Shown in pieces: positions 8,334-16,897 of a stretch of 35,167 bases of DNA. Source of the DNA: Deltaproteobacteria bacterium (GTDB lineage Bacteria; Desulfobacterota; Desulfobacteria; Desulfobacterales; ETH-SRB1); contig JAJSZW010000021.1 in NCBI GenBank assembly GCA_030262895.1, positions 1 through 35,167 on the forward strand, written 5' to 3'. The notes beneath the pieces are model-generated. The model did not search any database and was not told the DNA's origin. It worked only from the letters and a program-made list of their open reading frames with translations. The position numbers were made by a program, and so were the translations under genes. Numbering within the stretch: the stretch's first letter is position 1; each line of letters opens with the position of its first letter.

Positions 8334-9089
8334 TTATTCTGCAACAATAAATGCATCATTAAATCCGTTGTCATTAAGATATTTTTCATACTCTGTTGCC
8401 TGCTCAAGATTTGAGCATTTTCCAAGCCGTACTCTGTAGTAGATCGCATCACCGCCGTCATAGGTTGTTATGTGAGCGTTTCTGTATTTTTGAGCAAGTT
8501 TTTTCCTGAACCTTTCAGCATTTTGTTGGTCGCGAAATGCGCCGACTTGAAATGTAAAATTTCCTGCATAATAGTTTACAGGGACATAGGTCCGGTGTTT
8601 ATCGGTTTTGGGTTCAGATTCCCCGGCAACACCCAGGGCTACGACTTTGACCCTTGCCGTACCTGGGCCAACCATACCAATTTTTTTTGCCGCACCATAG
8701 GAAAGATCAATTATTCTGCCGCGGACAAAGGGCCCGCGGTCATTGATTCTGACCTCGATTTTTTTATTGTTGTGCAGATTGTGCACCCTTACATCTGTCC
8801 CAATAGGCAGAGTTTTATGCGCGGCAGAGACGGCATACATATCATAAATTTCACCGTTTGCGGTTTTTCTGCCATGAAACTTCTTGCCATACCAGGATGC
8901 TTTTCCAACCTGCACGAAATCATTTGCATCATGCAGCGGCTGATACCACTTGCCCATTACTTTGTAAGGCCTGAATGTCGGGGAAGTTTTTGGTTCGACA
9001 GGAGGTGGTTTTACTGTGGCACATCCGTTGAATAAAAAAAGGAGCCCGGCAAAAACAGCAAGGAAAGTAACGGAAGATTTTAAGGCCAT
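8334..9089 (-). CDS. rlpA: RlpA-type septal lytic transglycosylase lipoprotein with SPOR domain
   Basis: The 251-residue product begins with a lipoprotein-like signal (LLFLFNGC, Cys23 as the lipid anchor, with an atypical -2 Asn). A double-psi beta-barrel RlpA domain covers about residues 58-150 (GKASWYGKKFHGRKTANGE, INDRGPFVRGRIIDLS), and a C-terminal SPOR domain about 173-250 (FTFQVGAFRDQQNAERF). RlpA cleaves glycan strands lacking stem peptides at the division septum; SPOR binds such denuded glycan. The catalytic Asp of the 'NDRGPF' motif is present. The gene starts 4 nt after the lon stop, so it is co-transcribed with it. Confidence 0.9.
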   Translation of the reverse strand: MALKSSVTFLAVFAGLLFLFNGCATVKPPPVEPKTSPTFRPYKVMGKWYQPLHDANDFVQVGKASWYGKKFHGRKTANGEIYDMYAVSAAHKTLPIGTDVRVHNLHNNKKIEVRINDRGPFVRGRIIDLSYGAAKKIGMVGPGTARVKVVALGVAGESEPKTDKHRTYVPVNYYAGNFTFQVGAFRDQQNAERFRKKLAQKYRNAHITTYDGGDAIYYRVRLGKCSNLEQATEYEKYLNDNGFNDAFIVAE

Positions 9090-9093
9090 TTGG

Positions 9094-11445
9094 CTACTTT
9101 CCTAAAGCAATTTTCAGTACTTCCATCATTTCATCAACAAAGTAAAATTGAATTTCTTCTTTCACCTTTTCCGGTATATCTTCTTCTAAATCCTTCTTGT
9201 TCCACTTTGGCATGATGATGGTTTTTATCCCTGCATGATGGGCGGCAAGAACTTTTTCTTTTATCCCTCCAACCGGCAAGACTCGACCTCTCAAGGTAAT
9301 TTCACCGGTCATGGCAAGATCTTTTTTTATTGTTTTATTGGTCAGAAGAGATACAAGGGCTGTAAGTATGGTGACACCGGCAGAAGGGCCGTCTTTAGGT
9401 ATGCCTCCTGCCGGTATATGTATATGTATATCAATTTTATCAAAAAAATTTTCGGAAATTCCTATTTTAGAAGCATTTGCACGTATGAAACTCAAAGCTG
9501 CTGATGCTGATTCTTTCATGATATCCCCGAGCTGACCGGTTAAGGCAATGCCCCTTTTCCCTTTCATGGATGTAGCTTCGATAAAGAGTAATTCGCCGCC
9601 ATTCATTGTCCATGCAAGCCCCATGGCTATACCCGGTTTCGATGGCCTTGCCCTGGCTTCAGAGGCAAAATGCACAGGACCGAGAAATTTGTAAACATCT
9701 TTTATATTGATTTTTACTGATTTTGCTTCTCCTGCAACAATTTGAGTTGCTACACCGCGGCAGATGGTTGCAATTTCACGTTCAAGATTTCTTAAACCCG
9801 CTTCTCTTGTGTAGCCTGTGATTATGTTTTTTATTGAAGCATTTGTGAAAGATATTTGAGATAAATTGAGACCATGTGCTTCGCGTTGACGAGGTATGAG
9901 AAAACGGTTTGCGATTTTAATTTTTTCATCCAGAGTGTAGCCCAGCAGATGCAGGACCTCCATTCTGTCTCGAAGAGCCGGAGGTATTGTGTCTAAGATA
10001 TTTGCAGTAGTTATAAACATAACTTTTGACAGATCAAACGGCACATCAAGGTAATGATCTGAAAAAGAAAAGTTTTGCTCCGGATCAAGTACCTCCAGCA
10101 GTGCCGAAGATGGATCACCGCGAAAATCACTTCCGACCTTGTCTATTTCGTCCAGCATAAAGACAGGATTATTTGACTCAGCGCGTCTGATTCCCTGTAT
10201 AATACGCCCTGGAAGAGCGCCGACATAGGTTCGCCTGTGTCCTCTGATTTCAGCCTCGTCCCTGACACCTCCAAGTGAGATTCTATGAAATTTGCGGCCT
10301 AAAGCCCGTGCTATTGAACGACCAAGAGATGTTTTTCCTGTACCGGGAGGACCTGCAAAACAAAGGATCGGACCTTTTGATTCAGGCTTGAGCTTTCGTA
10401 CAGCCAGAAACTCTATAATACGTTTTTTTGGTTTTATTAATCCGTAATGGTCATCATCTAAAACTTTTCTGGCCTTTTTTATATCTAAATTGTCTTTTGT
10501 GCTTTTATTCCAGGGTAGAGATGTCATCCAATCAAGATATGTTGATGCAACAGTATATTCGGAAGAAGAAGGGTGCATTCGTGATAGACGGTCAAGTTCA
10601 CGTTCAGCTTCTTTAAGTACTTCTTGGGGGAGATTTTTTTCTTTAATTTTAGCCTTGTATTCTTCAATTTCAATACTTGTTTTATCTTTTTCGCCAAGTT
10701 CTTCCTTGATCGCTTCCATTTGCTGCCGGAGATAATATTCTCTCTGCTTTTTATCCATATCGCCTTTGACCTGGGACTGTATCTTGTTCCCAAGTTTAAG
10801 GATTTCCAACTGGTAATTAACAAGACGTGTAACTTCTTCCAGTCGTTTTTTTATGTCCAGTATTTCTAAAACTTTTTGTTTTTCTTCTAATGTTGAATTT
10901 ATGATCGAAGCAATCATGTCTGCGAGAATACCAGGCACCTGTATTGATTTCGCCATAGAAAGAATGTCGGGCGATAATCCCGGAGAGAACTCGACAACCT
11001 TGGTGAACAGGCCGATAAGGTTGGCCATAAGGGCATCAATCTCCTTGCTTTTTGTTTCTATATCCTGAAGATTTTCTACCCTGGCCTGCAGGTAAGGCTT
11101 TCCTTTTATAAAATCTTTTACTTTGAATCGGCCCAAGCCTTGTACAAGCAATTGTGCCCTATTATCTTCGTTTTTTGCCATTTTAAGGATAAGTGCGGTT
11201 GTGCCGAATTTATATAGATCATCAGGAGTGTATTTGCTTTTAACCTCTGAATTCTTGGATAGAATGAGCCCGATGGTTCTATCTTTGGACATTGCTTCAT
11301 CTACCAGTTGAATAGATTCGCGCTGCATTATAACAATCGGCACAACCATTTTGGGGAATAAAGTAGCGTCAAATAGAGGAAGAATAGAAAGTATTTCCGG
11401 GAGTTCTCTACTTCCAAAGTCCAATGATGGTTGTTTATCTGTCAT
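9094..11445 (-). CDS. lon: ATP-dependent protease Lon (LonA)
   Basis: The 783-residue product has a complete LonA layout: N-terminal substrate-binding domain (residues 14-210), coiled-coil linker (220-290), AAA+ module with Walker A GPPGTGKT (365-372) and Walker B VFMLDEIDKV, and a C-terminal protease domain with the Ser688/Lys731 dyad (DGPSAG and GGIKEKVLAAH). Lon degrades misfolded and regulatory proteins in the cytoplasm. ATG 11445 has an ideal GGAGG upstream (CCGGAGGTATCC). The length is standard. It follows hsp20 by 45 nt, so a shared heat-shock transcript is likely, and is followed 4 nt later by rlpA. Confidence 0.97.
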   Translation of the reverse strand: MTDKQPSLDFGSRELPEILSILPLFDATLFPKMVVPIVIMQRESIQLVDEAMSKDRTIGLILSKNSEVKSKYTPDDLYKFGTTALILKMAKNEDNRAQLLVQGLGRFKVKDFIKGKPYLQARVENLQDIETKSKEIDALMANLIGLFTKVVEFSPGLSPDILSMAKSIQVPGILADMIASIINSTLEEKQKVLEILDIKKRLEEVTRLVNYQLEILKLGNKIQSQVKGDMDKKQREYYLRQQMEAIKEELGEKDKTSIEIEEYKAKIKEKNLPQEVLKEAERELDRLSRMHPSSSEYTVASTYLDWMTSLPWNKSTKDNLDIKKARKVLDDDHYGLIKPKKRIIEFLAVRKLKPESKGPILCFAGPPGTGKTSLGRSIARALGRKFHRISLGGVRDEAEIRGHRRTYVGALPGRIIQGIRRAESNNPVFMLDEIDKVGSDFRGDPSSALLEVLDPEQNFSFSDHYLDVPFDLSKVMFITTANILDTIPPALRDRMEVLHLLGYTLDEKIKIANRFLIPRQREAHGLNLSQISFTNASIKNIITGYTREAGLRNLEREIATICRGVATQIVAGEAKSVKINIKDVYKFLGPVHFASEARARPSKPGIAMGLAWTMNGGELLFIEATSMKGKRGIALTGQLGDIMKESASAALSFIRANASKIGISENFFDKIDIHIHIPAGGIPKDGPSAGVTILTALVSLLTNKTIKKDLAMTGEITLRGRVLPVGGIKEKVLAAHHAGIKTIIMPKWNKKDLEEDIPEKVKEEIQFYFVDEMMEVLKIALGK

Positions 11446-11490
11446 GGATACCTCCGGAGTCTGTTTCTTAAGACTTTAATTGGGAACCTG

Positions 11491-11937
11491 CTATTCCTCA
11501 GTGATCGGCACCTTGTGTATGTCAGCAGGCGGCAGTTTGGCAAGCCTGATCTGAAGAAAGCCGTTTAGATATGATGCCGTTACCTTATCAGTATCAATGG
11601 GTGCGGGAAGAAAAAGGATACGTTCGAATTTACCATACTGGATTTCCGCTAATCTGTATCTTGTGTTTTCTACGCGCGGCAATTCAATACGATGCCCATA
11701 AATTTTAACGGCCTTGCTGCTGATTTCTACCACCAGGTTCTCTTTATTGACTCCTGCAATTTCAGCTATAATAATTATTTCTCCAGGAATCTCATAAATA
11801 TCCATTTGAGGCTTCCAGGTACATTCAGAAAGAGAAAAAACAGGATTCATAGATCTGAACATGTCCTCAATGGTTTTTTCGATTTTGGAACCTAATTCAT
11901 CAAAATTATCGCCAAATCGTATTTTGATATAATCCAT
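11491..11937 (-). CDS. Small heat shock protein (Hsp20/alpha-crystallin family)
   Basis: The alpha-crystallin domain spans about residues 45-135 of the 148-residue product (WKPQMDIYEIPGEIIIIAEIAGV, NLVVEISSKAVKIYGHR, FERILFLPAPID), with a short C-terminal tail. It is an ATP-independent holdase. Two starts exist. ATG 11937 (MDYIKIRFGDNF) has GGGAG at good spacing and is preferred; ATG 11982 would add 15 residues but has a poor ribosome site and abuts an inverted-repeat element. The gene precedes lon, a chaperone-protease pairing that suggests joint stress induction, although no clear heat-shock promoter was identified. Confidence 0.85.
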   Translation of the reverse strand: MDYIKIRFGDNFDELGSKIEKTIEDMFRSMNPVFSLSECTWKPQMDIYEIPGEIIIIAEIAGVNKENLVVEISSKAVKIYGHRIELPRVENTRYRLAEIQYGKFERILFLPAPIDTDKVTASYLNGFLQIRLAKLPPADIHKVPITEE

Positions 11938-11985
11938 TATTGGCTCCCGCTTGTTACGGCTTATTAGATGTTTGTCCATCAACTT

Positions 11986-12150
11986 ATACCTAAATTAAGC
12001 GATTTTTTACTCGATCTGCACTAATCTCTTGCGCATCAAGGACTTGCGAAAAGTCTCGACATATCCATTGGTATGCCTGCGCTTTTCGTAAACCTTGCTG
12101 CATCAAAATCTTGGCACATTTCTTTGCAAAAAATCGCTCAACTTAGGTAT
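11986..12150. repeat. Inverted-repeat element, family A, full copy (165 bp)
   Basis: The terminal inverted repeats are ATACCTAAATTAAGCG (11986-12001) and, on the other strand, ATACCTAAGTTGAGCG (from 12150), both continuing into ATTTTTT. Read on the minus strand it carries GAAATGTGCCAAGATTTTG followed by ATGCAGCAAGGTTTACG, which recurs at 28357-28424 and 34821-34894. There is no coding capacity. It lies directly upstream of hsp20 and so would sit in its promoter or leader. Confidence 0.75.
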
Positions 12151-12193
12151 GTAAAAAAACTATCACGATAAAGTTAATTTGTAAAGAAAATAT

Positions 12194-12385
12194 GTAACCG
12201 TTCACGGTTGTCAGTTCACAGTTAACGGTTGATCAAAACGTATCAGCCAGAGGCTGACAAATTCAGTCCTGCCAGCGGCAGGCAAGTGTGATAACTAAAG
12301 TTTATATTTCATGTGAGGTTACGGTGTTTTCTGACTTCATCGCTCTCTAACCGTGAACCGTGAACCGACAACTGTGAACGATTAC
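12194..12385. repeat. Inverted repeat built from GTTCACGGTT units
   Basis: The left arm, GTAACCGTTCACGGTTGTC (12194-12212) plus a second degenerate GTTCACAGTTAACGGTT unit, faces a right arm made of CCGTGAACCGTGAACCG and ACAACTGTGAACGATTAC (12351-12385). A smaller palindrome, GCCAGAGGCTGAC and CCTGCCAGCGGCAGG, lies between. Related CGTGAACGGCTAC-type sequences recur at 16936-17116, 19331-19345, 32847-32967 and 35133-35146, so this is a dispersed intergenic family. It is noncoding. Confidence 0.6.
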
Positions 12386-12426
12386 GAAAATATATAGAGA
12401 TAGAATGGATTGCCTTTTATATAGAA

Positions 12427-13611
12427 ATGCCGTATTGCACAAATATGATTAAAGGCCCCAGGGATTCATTCAGATTCATAATCGGTTCTCAGTATTTTTT
12501 ATATTTCGGCATTATGGGCATTTCTTTGCCCTATTTTAATTTATACTGTTATCATCTTGATTTTACCGGTTTTCAAATAGGACTCCTGTCTGCATTTAGA
12601 ACGGTGATGATAGTTTTGTTCCCTTTGTTTTGGGGGGCTCTGGCAGACCGCTTTCAGATCAGGAGACCGATATATATTTTATGCAATTTTGTGAGTACCG
12701 GGATATGGGCATTTTATCTATATACCACTGATTTCTGGTTAATGCTGGTTATTACCATATTTTACGGAATTTTTTACGCTCCCATTATATCTTTTCTTGA
12801 AGCCTTTACTATGGATGTACTGGGCAAAGAGAAGAAAAGTTATGGGAAGCTCAGGGCATGGGGATCAATTTCCTTTATTGTTATTGTAATAGTCCTCGGC
12901 AGGATAATTGATATTTTTTCAATCGAGATTATTATTGCTGTAATTCTTGCCGGCTCCCTGCTTCAGGCATTTATTTCTGTTAGAATCCCTGATGTTGTCA
13001 TTTCAAAGAAGGAGCCTTTTACTCCTAAGACAAAAGTTCTATTAAAGAGGCGTTTAACCGTCTTCCTGTTTTGCGCTTTTTTAATGCTTGTAAGCCATGG
13101 AACCTACTATGCTTTCTTTTCCATCCATTTAGACAGCCTTGGCTATGGCAAAACATTTATCGGAATTACCTGGGCTATGGCGTCGATGGCAGAGATACTT
13201 GTAATGATAAAGTCAGACAAAATATTCAAGCGTTTTTCCCTGGAAAATGTTCTGGTATTTTCATTTATGATAGCAACATTAAGATGGTTAATACTTTTCT
13301 TTGTAAAATCTCCGGCTTTAATCCTGATATCACAGCTTTTTCATGCCATCTCATATGGTGCATTTCATATAGCAAGTATATTGTATATTGATTTACTAAC
13401 TCCTGATGAAGCCAAAACTCTGGGGCAGGCAGCAAATAATGCTGTAACTTACGGCCTTGGGATGACAATTGGATTTCTCTTTAACGGCTATTTATATGAA
13501 AGTGTGGGCTCGTTCAATTTGTTTATAATAAGCAGTCTTATTGCGCTTTCCGGGGGAATAATTTTTAAATTAGGGCTCGGTAAAAAAATAGCGGATTACA
13601 CAGGATATTAA
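12427..13611 (+). CDS. MFS transporter (LacY/HcaT-like, MFS_1_like)
   Basis: The 394-residue product has about 12 hydrophobic segments and the signature GALADRFQIRRP after helix 2 (around residue 75), the cytoplasmic loop motif of the major facilitator superfamily. The N-terminal 'YFLYFGIMGISLPYFNLY' and the 'GKLRAWGSISFI' segment resemble the MFS_1_like group (LacY, HcaT, nucleoside permeases). The substrate is not predictable. Neither ATG 12427 nor ATG 12445 has a convincing Shine-Dalgarno, so the exact start is uncertain. It is followed 36 nt later by the protease gene, which may be co-transcribed. Confidence 0.85.
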   Translation: MPYCTNMIKGPRDSFRFIIGSQYFLYFGIMGISLPYFNLYCYHLDFTGFQIGLLSAFRTVMIVLFPLFWGALADRFQIRRPIYILCNFVSTGIWAFYLYTTDFWLMLVITIFYGIFYAPIISFLEAFTMDVLGKEKKSYGKLRAWGSISFIVIVIVLGRIIDIFSIEIIIAVILAGSLLQAFISVRIPDVVISKKEPFTPKTKVLLKRRLTVFLFCAFLMLVSHGTYYAFFSIHLDSLGYGKTFIGITWAMASMAEILVMIKSDKIFKRFSLENVLVFSFMIATLRWLILFFVKSPALILISQLFHAISYGAFHIASILYIDLLTPDEAKTLGQAANNAVTYGLGMTIGFLFNGYLYESVGSFNLFIISSLIALSGGIIFKLGLGKKIADYTGY

Positions 13612-13647
13612 GGCCGTATCAAAACAAAGTACTGTTGGGTTTTTATT

Positions 13648-14439
13648 ATGCATAATTTATGTATCATCTGGGCTATTCTAATATTTTTAATCGGCAGTCC
13701 GGTGTGGGCGGGTGCGGGCAACCAGCCGCTTGTGGATACGATTGCAAGGGTTAAACCCTGTATCGTCGGCGTGGGAACCGTTCAGAAAACTCGCCGTCCC
13801 CCTAATATCCTTAGAGGTACCGGTTTTGTGGTGGCCGACGGCCTTCATGTGATTACCAATGCCCACATTATTCCTGAAAAACCGGCAGAGGATCAACTCG
13901 AATATGTAGCCGTCTTTGCCGGTCAGGGGAAATCAGGCTCTATGCGCCCGGCCCGTACGGTTGCCGTTGATAAAGAACACGATTTGTGCCTGCTTAAAAT
14001 TAACGGGCCTCCGCTGCCGGCAATGGACTTTGGCGATGACCAAAAGGTGCGGGAAGGCCAATTGTACGCTTTTACCGGTTATCCTTTGGGCGCGATCCTG
14101 GGGCTCTACGCATCAACCAGTCAAGGAATTATCTCTGCTATTACTCCGATTGTCATCCCCGTGCATCGTGGCAGTCAGATTAACTATGAAATAGTTCAGC
14201 GTTTGCAACAACCCTATGAGGTTTTTCAACTCGATGCAACCGCTTATCCAGGCAACAGCGGCAGCCCGTTATATGATGTTGAAACCGGTCGGGTTATCGG
14301 CATTATCAATATGGTATTTGTTAAGGGAACCAAAGAACATGCCATTTCCGATCCCAGCGGAATTACCTATGCAATTCCTGCTCATTATGCCCAAAAGCTT
14401 ATAAAGGATGCCGGTTTAAAAACAAGGAATCCACGATAA
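13648..14439 (+). CDS. Periplasmic S1C (HtrA-type) trypsin-like protease without PDZ domain
   Basis: The 263-residue product has a signal peptide ending near residue 22 (SPVWAGAG) and a trypsin fold with His73 (ITNAHII), Asp112 (KEHDLCLLKI) and Ser204 (PGNSGSPLY). The oxyanion loop is intact, so it should be active. Unlike DegP/DegS the protein ends shortly after the protease domain, with no PDZ domain to regulate it or bind substrate. Its role would be cleavage of periplasmic proteins; the target is unknown. Codon use and GC content are somewhat higher than in the MFS gene upstream. Confidence 0.85.
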   Translation: MHNLCIIWAILIFLIGSPVWAGAGNQPLVDTIARVKPCIVGVGTVQKTRRPPNILRGTGFVVADGLHVITNAHIIPEKPAEDQLEYVAVFAGQGKSGSMRPARTVAVDKEHDLCLLKINGPPLPAMDFGDDQKVREGQLYAFTGYPLGAILGLYASTSQGIISAITPIVIPVHRGSQINYEIVQRLQQPYEVFQLDATAYPGNSGSPLYDVETGRVIGIINMVFVKGTKEHAISDPSGITYAIPAHYAQKLIKDAGLKTRNPR

Positions 14440-14498
14440 TGGTTGGAATCGACTCTTCCTTTTAACGCTTTCTTAGGGGGGTGTCACATCTTGGCGGG

Positions 14499-14906
14499 CT
14501 AAAATTCCTTGTAAATTCTTGCCAAAGGATGACCGGGAGCTTTTATCTCAAGATCCAAAAAATAACCATAGGGTGTTTGAACAATAGAATAGCCCGCTTT
14601 TTCCAGCCGTTCCCGTGTCCGGTCTAATAATTCCTGCGCCTTTATTGCTTCAGCCTTTTCTTCTCCCAGATGCGTGAAAGAATGAAGAACGATATTTTCT
14701 GTTTCCCATTTACGGGCCAGCCACTTTGAGTTTTTTACCAGCTTTGTCTCAGCAGAGCTGCCGTTTTCAACATCCCTGGGTTCTATGTGAATAAAAGCCA
14801 CCACAGTATTATCGTTTTCAGCAGGCTTGGCATCCGGAGCATTTTCAAGGGTTTTTATGGCCGGAGTCCAGTTAAAATTATTGCAAAACCAGAATAATAC
14901 ACGCAT
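14499..14906 (-). CDS. Free-standing archaeal-type threonyl-tRNA synthetase editing domain
   Basis: The 135-residue product fits the tRNA-Thr_ED family along its whole length: MRVLFWFCNNF at the N-terminus, VVAFIHIEPRD, the NIVLHSFTHLGEEKA segment, then GYSIVQTPYGYF and the terminal APGHPLARIYKEF. In archaeal ThrRS this DTD-like domain hydrolyses seryl-tRNA(Thr). Here it is alone, so a trans-editing role on mischarged tRNA(Thr) is inferred. AAGGA precedes the ATG at 10 nt. It is divergent to trmO, which in E. coli also modifies tRNA(Thr). Such stand-alone proteins exist in some bacteria but are not well characterised. Confidence 0.75.
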   Translation of the reverse strand: MRVLFWFCNNFNWTPAIKTLENAPDAKPAENDNTVVAFIHIEPRDVENGSSAETKLVKNSKWLARKWETENIVLHSFTHLGEEKAEAIKAQELLDRTRERLEKAGYSIVQTPYGYFLDLEIKAPGHPLARIYKEF

Positions 14907-15022
14907 AAATAAAAAATCCTTTTAATATGTTTGCTGTTATTAATATAAAATCACAAAAAAATTATTTCAACTTCTTTCTTTTTTTAATTTGTGGCATGAA
15001 TTTTTAGGAGTAAGGGTGAAGA

Positions 15023-15439
15023 ATGAAAGATTCCTTTCAAATTTTTCCGGTAGGCATTCTTATAAAACAAAATGAAAATTCAGTTATAAAAATTTATGAT
15101 AAATATATTGATGTGCTTTTAGGCCTGGATCAATTTTCACATATACAGGTGTTTTATTGGTTTCATAAAAATGACACCCCTTCTGAAAGAAATATCCTTC
15201 GTGTACATCCCAGAGGGAAAGAATCAAATCCTATAACCGGTGTGTTTGCTACCCATTCTTCTGTTAGGCCCAATCTTGTTGCTTTTTCGACATGCAAAAT
15301 TTTATCGATTGAAGAAAATTTTATTAAAGTTGATACCATTGATGCGTTTGATAAAACACCGGTAATTGACATAAAAGCATATATTCCCCCAGGTTATTCC
15401 AAAGAAGAGATAATAACTCCCAACTGGATGAGAAGATAA
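15023..15439 (+). CDS. trmO: TrmO/TsaA-family tRNA m6t6A37 methyltransferase (short form)
   Basis: The 138-residue product matches the TsaA/UPF0066 beta-barrel: LDQFSHIQVFYWFHKND, GVFATHSSVRPN and DIKAYIPPG. E. coli TrmO uses S-adenosylmethionine to methylate N6 of t6A37 in tRNA(Thr). Here the usual 'ATRSPFRPNPIGLS' loop is changed (THSSVRPNLVAFS), and the C-terminal extension of the E. coli enzyme is absent, as in many short homologues. Substrate specificity is therefore uncertain. AGGAG lies about 14 bases before the ATG with GGGTGAAG in between. A small unknown gene follows 39 nt later. Confidence 0.75.
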   Translation: MKDSFQIFPVGILIKQNENSVIKIYDKYIDVLLGLDQFSHIQVFYWFHKNDTPSERNILRVHPRGKESNPITGVFATHSSVRPNLVAFSTCKILSIEENFIKVDTIDAFDKTPVIDIKAYIPPGYSKEEIITPNWMRR

Positions 15440-15478
15440 TAAAATAAAAAAACTTTATATCTAATCAGGAGGTCCAAC

Positions 15479-15844
15479 ATGTCAAAACAAATTTCTTTCT
15501 CCAAGTATGAACAAAAAGTTCTTCCCAACTTTCGGCAAAAAATTAGTCAGGCAGAGTCTACCGAGGATGTAAAAAAGTTTTTTGTCTATACTGTCCAAGA
15601 GTTATTGGAAAGTATTTTTGCTGGAAAAATTGACTTTGAATATGAAGACGTAGCATTAATGCCAGGCAAAGAGCCATATTATCTTTTTAGCAAACAGCTT
15701 GTTTCTTCCAATGAATTTAAGTCTGTCTGGAATGACTCGGATTTACCTCGTTTGCTTTCCCGATTAGCGGAAACCGCGGTGCATCGATATAAGCATCTTC
15801 AAAAGCGACCGGAAAAAACCGAGGCTAAAATTAGAATGAAGTAG
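15479..15844 (+). CDS. Conserved-looking small cytoplasmic protein, function unknown
   Basis: The 121-residue product is not recognised. It is largely helical and soluble, without signal peptide or membrane segment, with a central acidic strand (KIDFEYEDVALMPGKEPYY) and a basic C-terminus (RYKHLQKRPEKTEAK). ATG 15479 has an ideal AGGAGG site, so it is almost certainly translated. It follows trmO by 39 nt and its last 14 nt overlap the convergent rtcA stop. Confidence 0.6.
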   Translation: MSKQISFSKYEQKVLPNFRQKISQAESTEDVKKFFVYTVQELLESIFAGKIDFEYEDVALMPGKEPYYLFSKQLVSSNEFKSVWNDSDLPRLLSRLAETAVHRYKHLQKRPEKTEAKIRMK

Positions 15845-16850
15845 AAATGCACCAGACATCATTGCTGGTTTGATTTATATTTATATTAATATCCAAAAAA
15901 AACTTAATTACATCGGAATTTGTCCTTGTATGCAGAGTAGGCTTTAGCGTTGTGAAAGAACCGCTACCTGACAGCGCTAAAGGCAATAAGAGCTGATCCG
16001 CCAGATATTTGCCGACAGGCACCCCGGCTTCCAGATAGCGAGTGGCTGCATTGGCAGCAATTTTTGCCACATCTTCCGCTCTCACGCCTTTTTTGCCGAA
16101 ACCGGTAAATATCTCTGTAATATGTTTGCTTTTAATTTCAATGCAGACGATGTTGCCGGGCCCAATATCGGCAGGTTGTTCAATAACTCGGAGACATTTT
16201 TTATTCCATCCCAGCTTTTGTTCAATTACTCCGAGCTCCCGTTCGGCTATATGACGTGGCAGGCCGGCTACAATGGCGTTAGCGCGACATTCACTAATTT
16301 CACCACGCTGGTTGATATGAAATGTCCGAAGTTTTTTAGCAGGCTGGATTTTTATATTCAATCTGCCGCCTCCTTTGGGATAGTACCCTGGACGTTCCAG
16401 TTGGGCATTGATTTTCGGTCCCATGCTGTTAATTACGGGAATGAAGACCCGCTGCATAAAGTCAAAAGGGGGCGCAAAAGGGTTATGCGTGCCTCCCTCG
16501 AGTATTAATGTCGATGGCCCCTTTGCTATCATCAAGGCAGGAAGTATGGTTTGCAGCACAAGGGTTGTGCTCCCTGCTGTACCTATGTCAAAGTGATAAT
16601 TGCCCGGGGCTATGTCCGCAGGAATAAATGTCAATTCCTGATGCCCCGGTTTTGCTCCTTGAACTTTGGCTTTGCCTATTTGGGCAGCAGCGTGCACGCA
16701 CACAAGGTGCTGTCGCCTGAGCCCGGGTTTTTTTCTGTGCGCACGAATATTTGTTATTTTAAAAGGGATACCTAAACATAAAGATAAGGCCAGAGATGTC
16801 CTTAATATTTGACCACCACCTTCGCCGACAGATCCGTCAACAATTACCAT
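15831..16850 (-). CDS. rtcA: RNA 3'-terminal phosphate cyclase
   Basis: The 339-residue product begins MVIVDGSVGEGGGQILRTSL, the family signature, and has H51-RKKPGLRRQH, GTAGSTTLVLQ, PPFDFM, GYYPKGGG, and the adenylylated His (LHTRTNSDV, about residue 307; His309 in E. coli). RtcA uses ATP to turn RNA 3'-phosphates into 2',3'-cyclic phosphates in RNA repair. The start at 16850 has AAAGGAG just upstream and gives the usual family length; ATG 16889 would add 13 residues with no support. No rtcB or rtcR lies nearby, so this is not the classical rtc operon. Confidence 0.92.
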   Translation of the reverse strand: MVIVDGSVGEGGGQILRTSLALSLCLGIPFKITNIRAHRKKPGLRRQHLVCVHAAAQIGKAKVQGAKPGHQELTFIPADIAPGNYHFDIGTAGSTTLVLQTILPALMIAKGPSTLILEGGTHNPFAPPFDFMQRVFIPVINSMGPKINAQLERPGYYPKGGGRLNIKIQPAKKLRTFHINQRGEISECRANAIVAGLPRHIAERELGVIEQKLGWNKKCLRVIEQPADIGPGNIVCIEIKSKHITEIFTGFGKKGVRAEDVAKIAANAATRYLEAGVPVGKYLADQLLLPLALSGSGSFTTLKPTLHTRTNSDVIKFFLDINININQTSNDVWCISTSF

Positions 16851-16897
16851 TTGTCTCCTTTTTACGAGTCCATCAATTTTATTATTCATGATTTATA

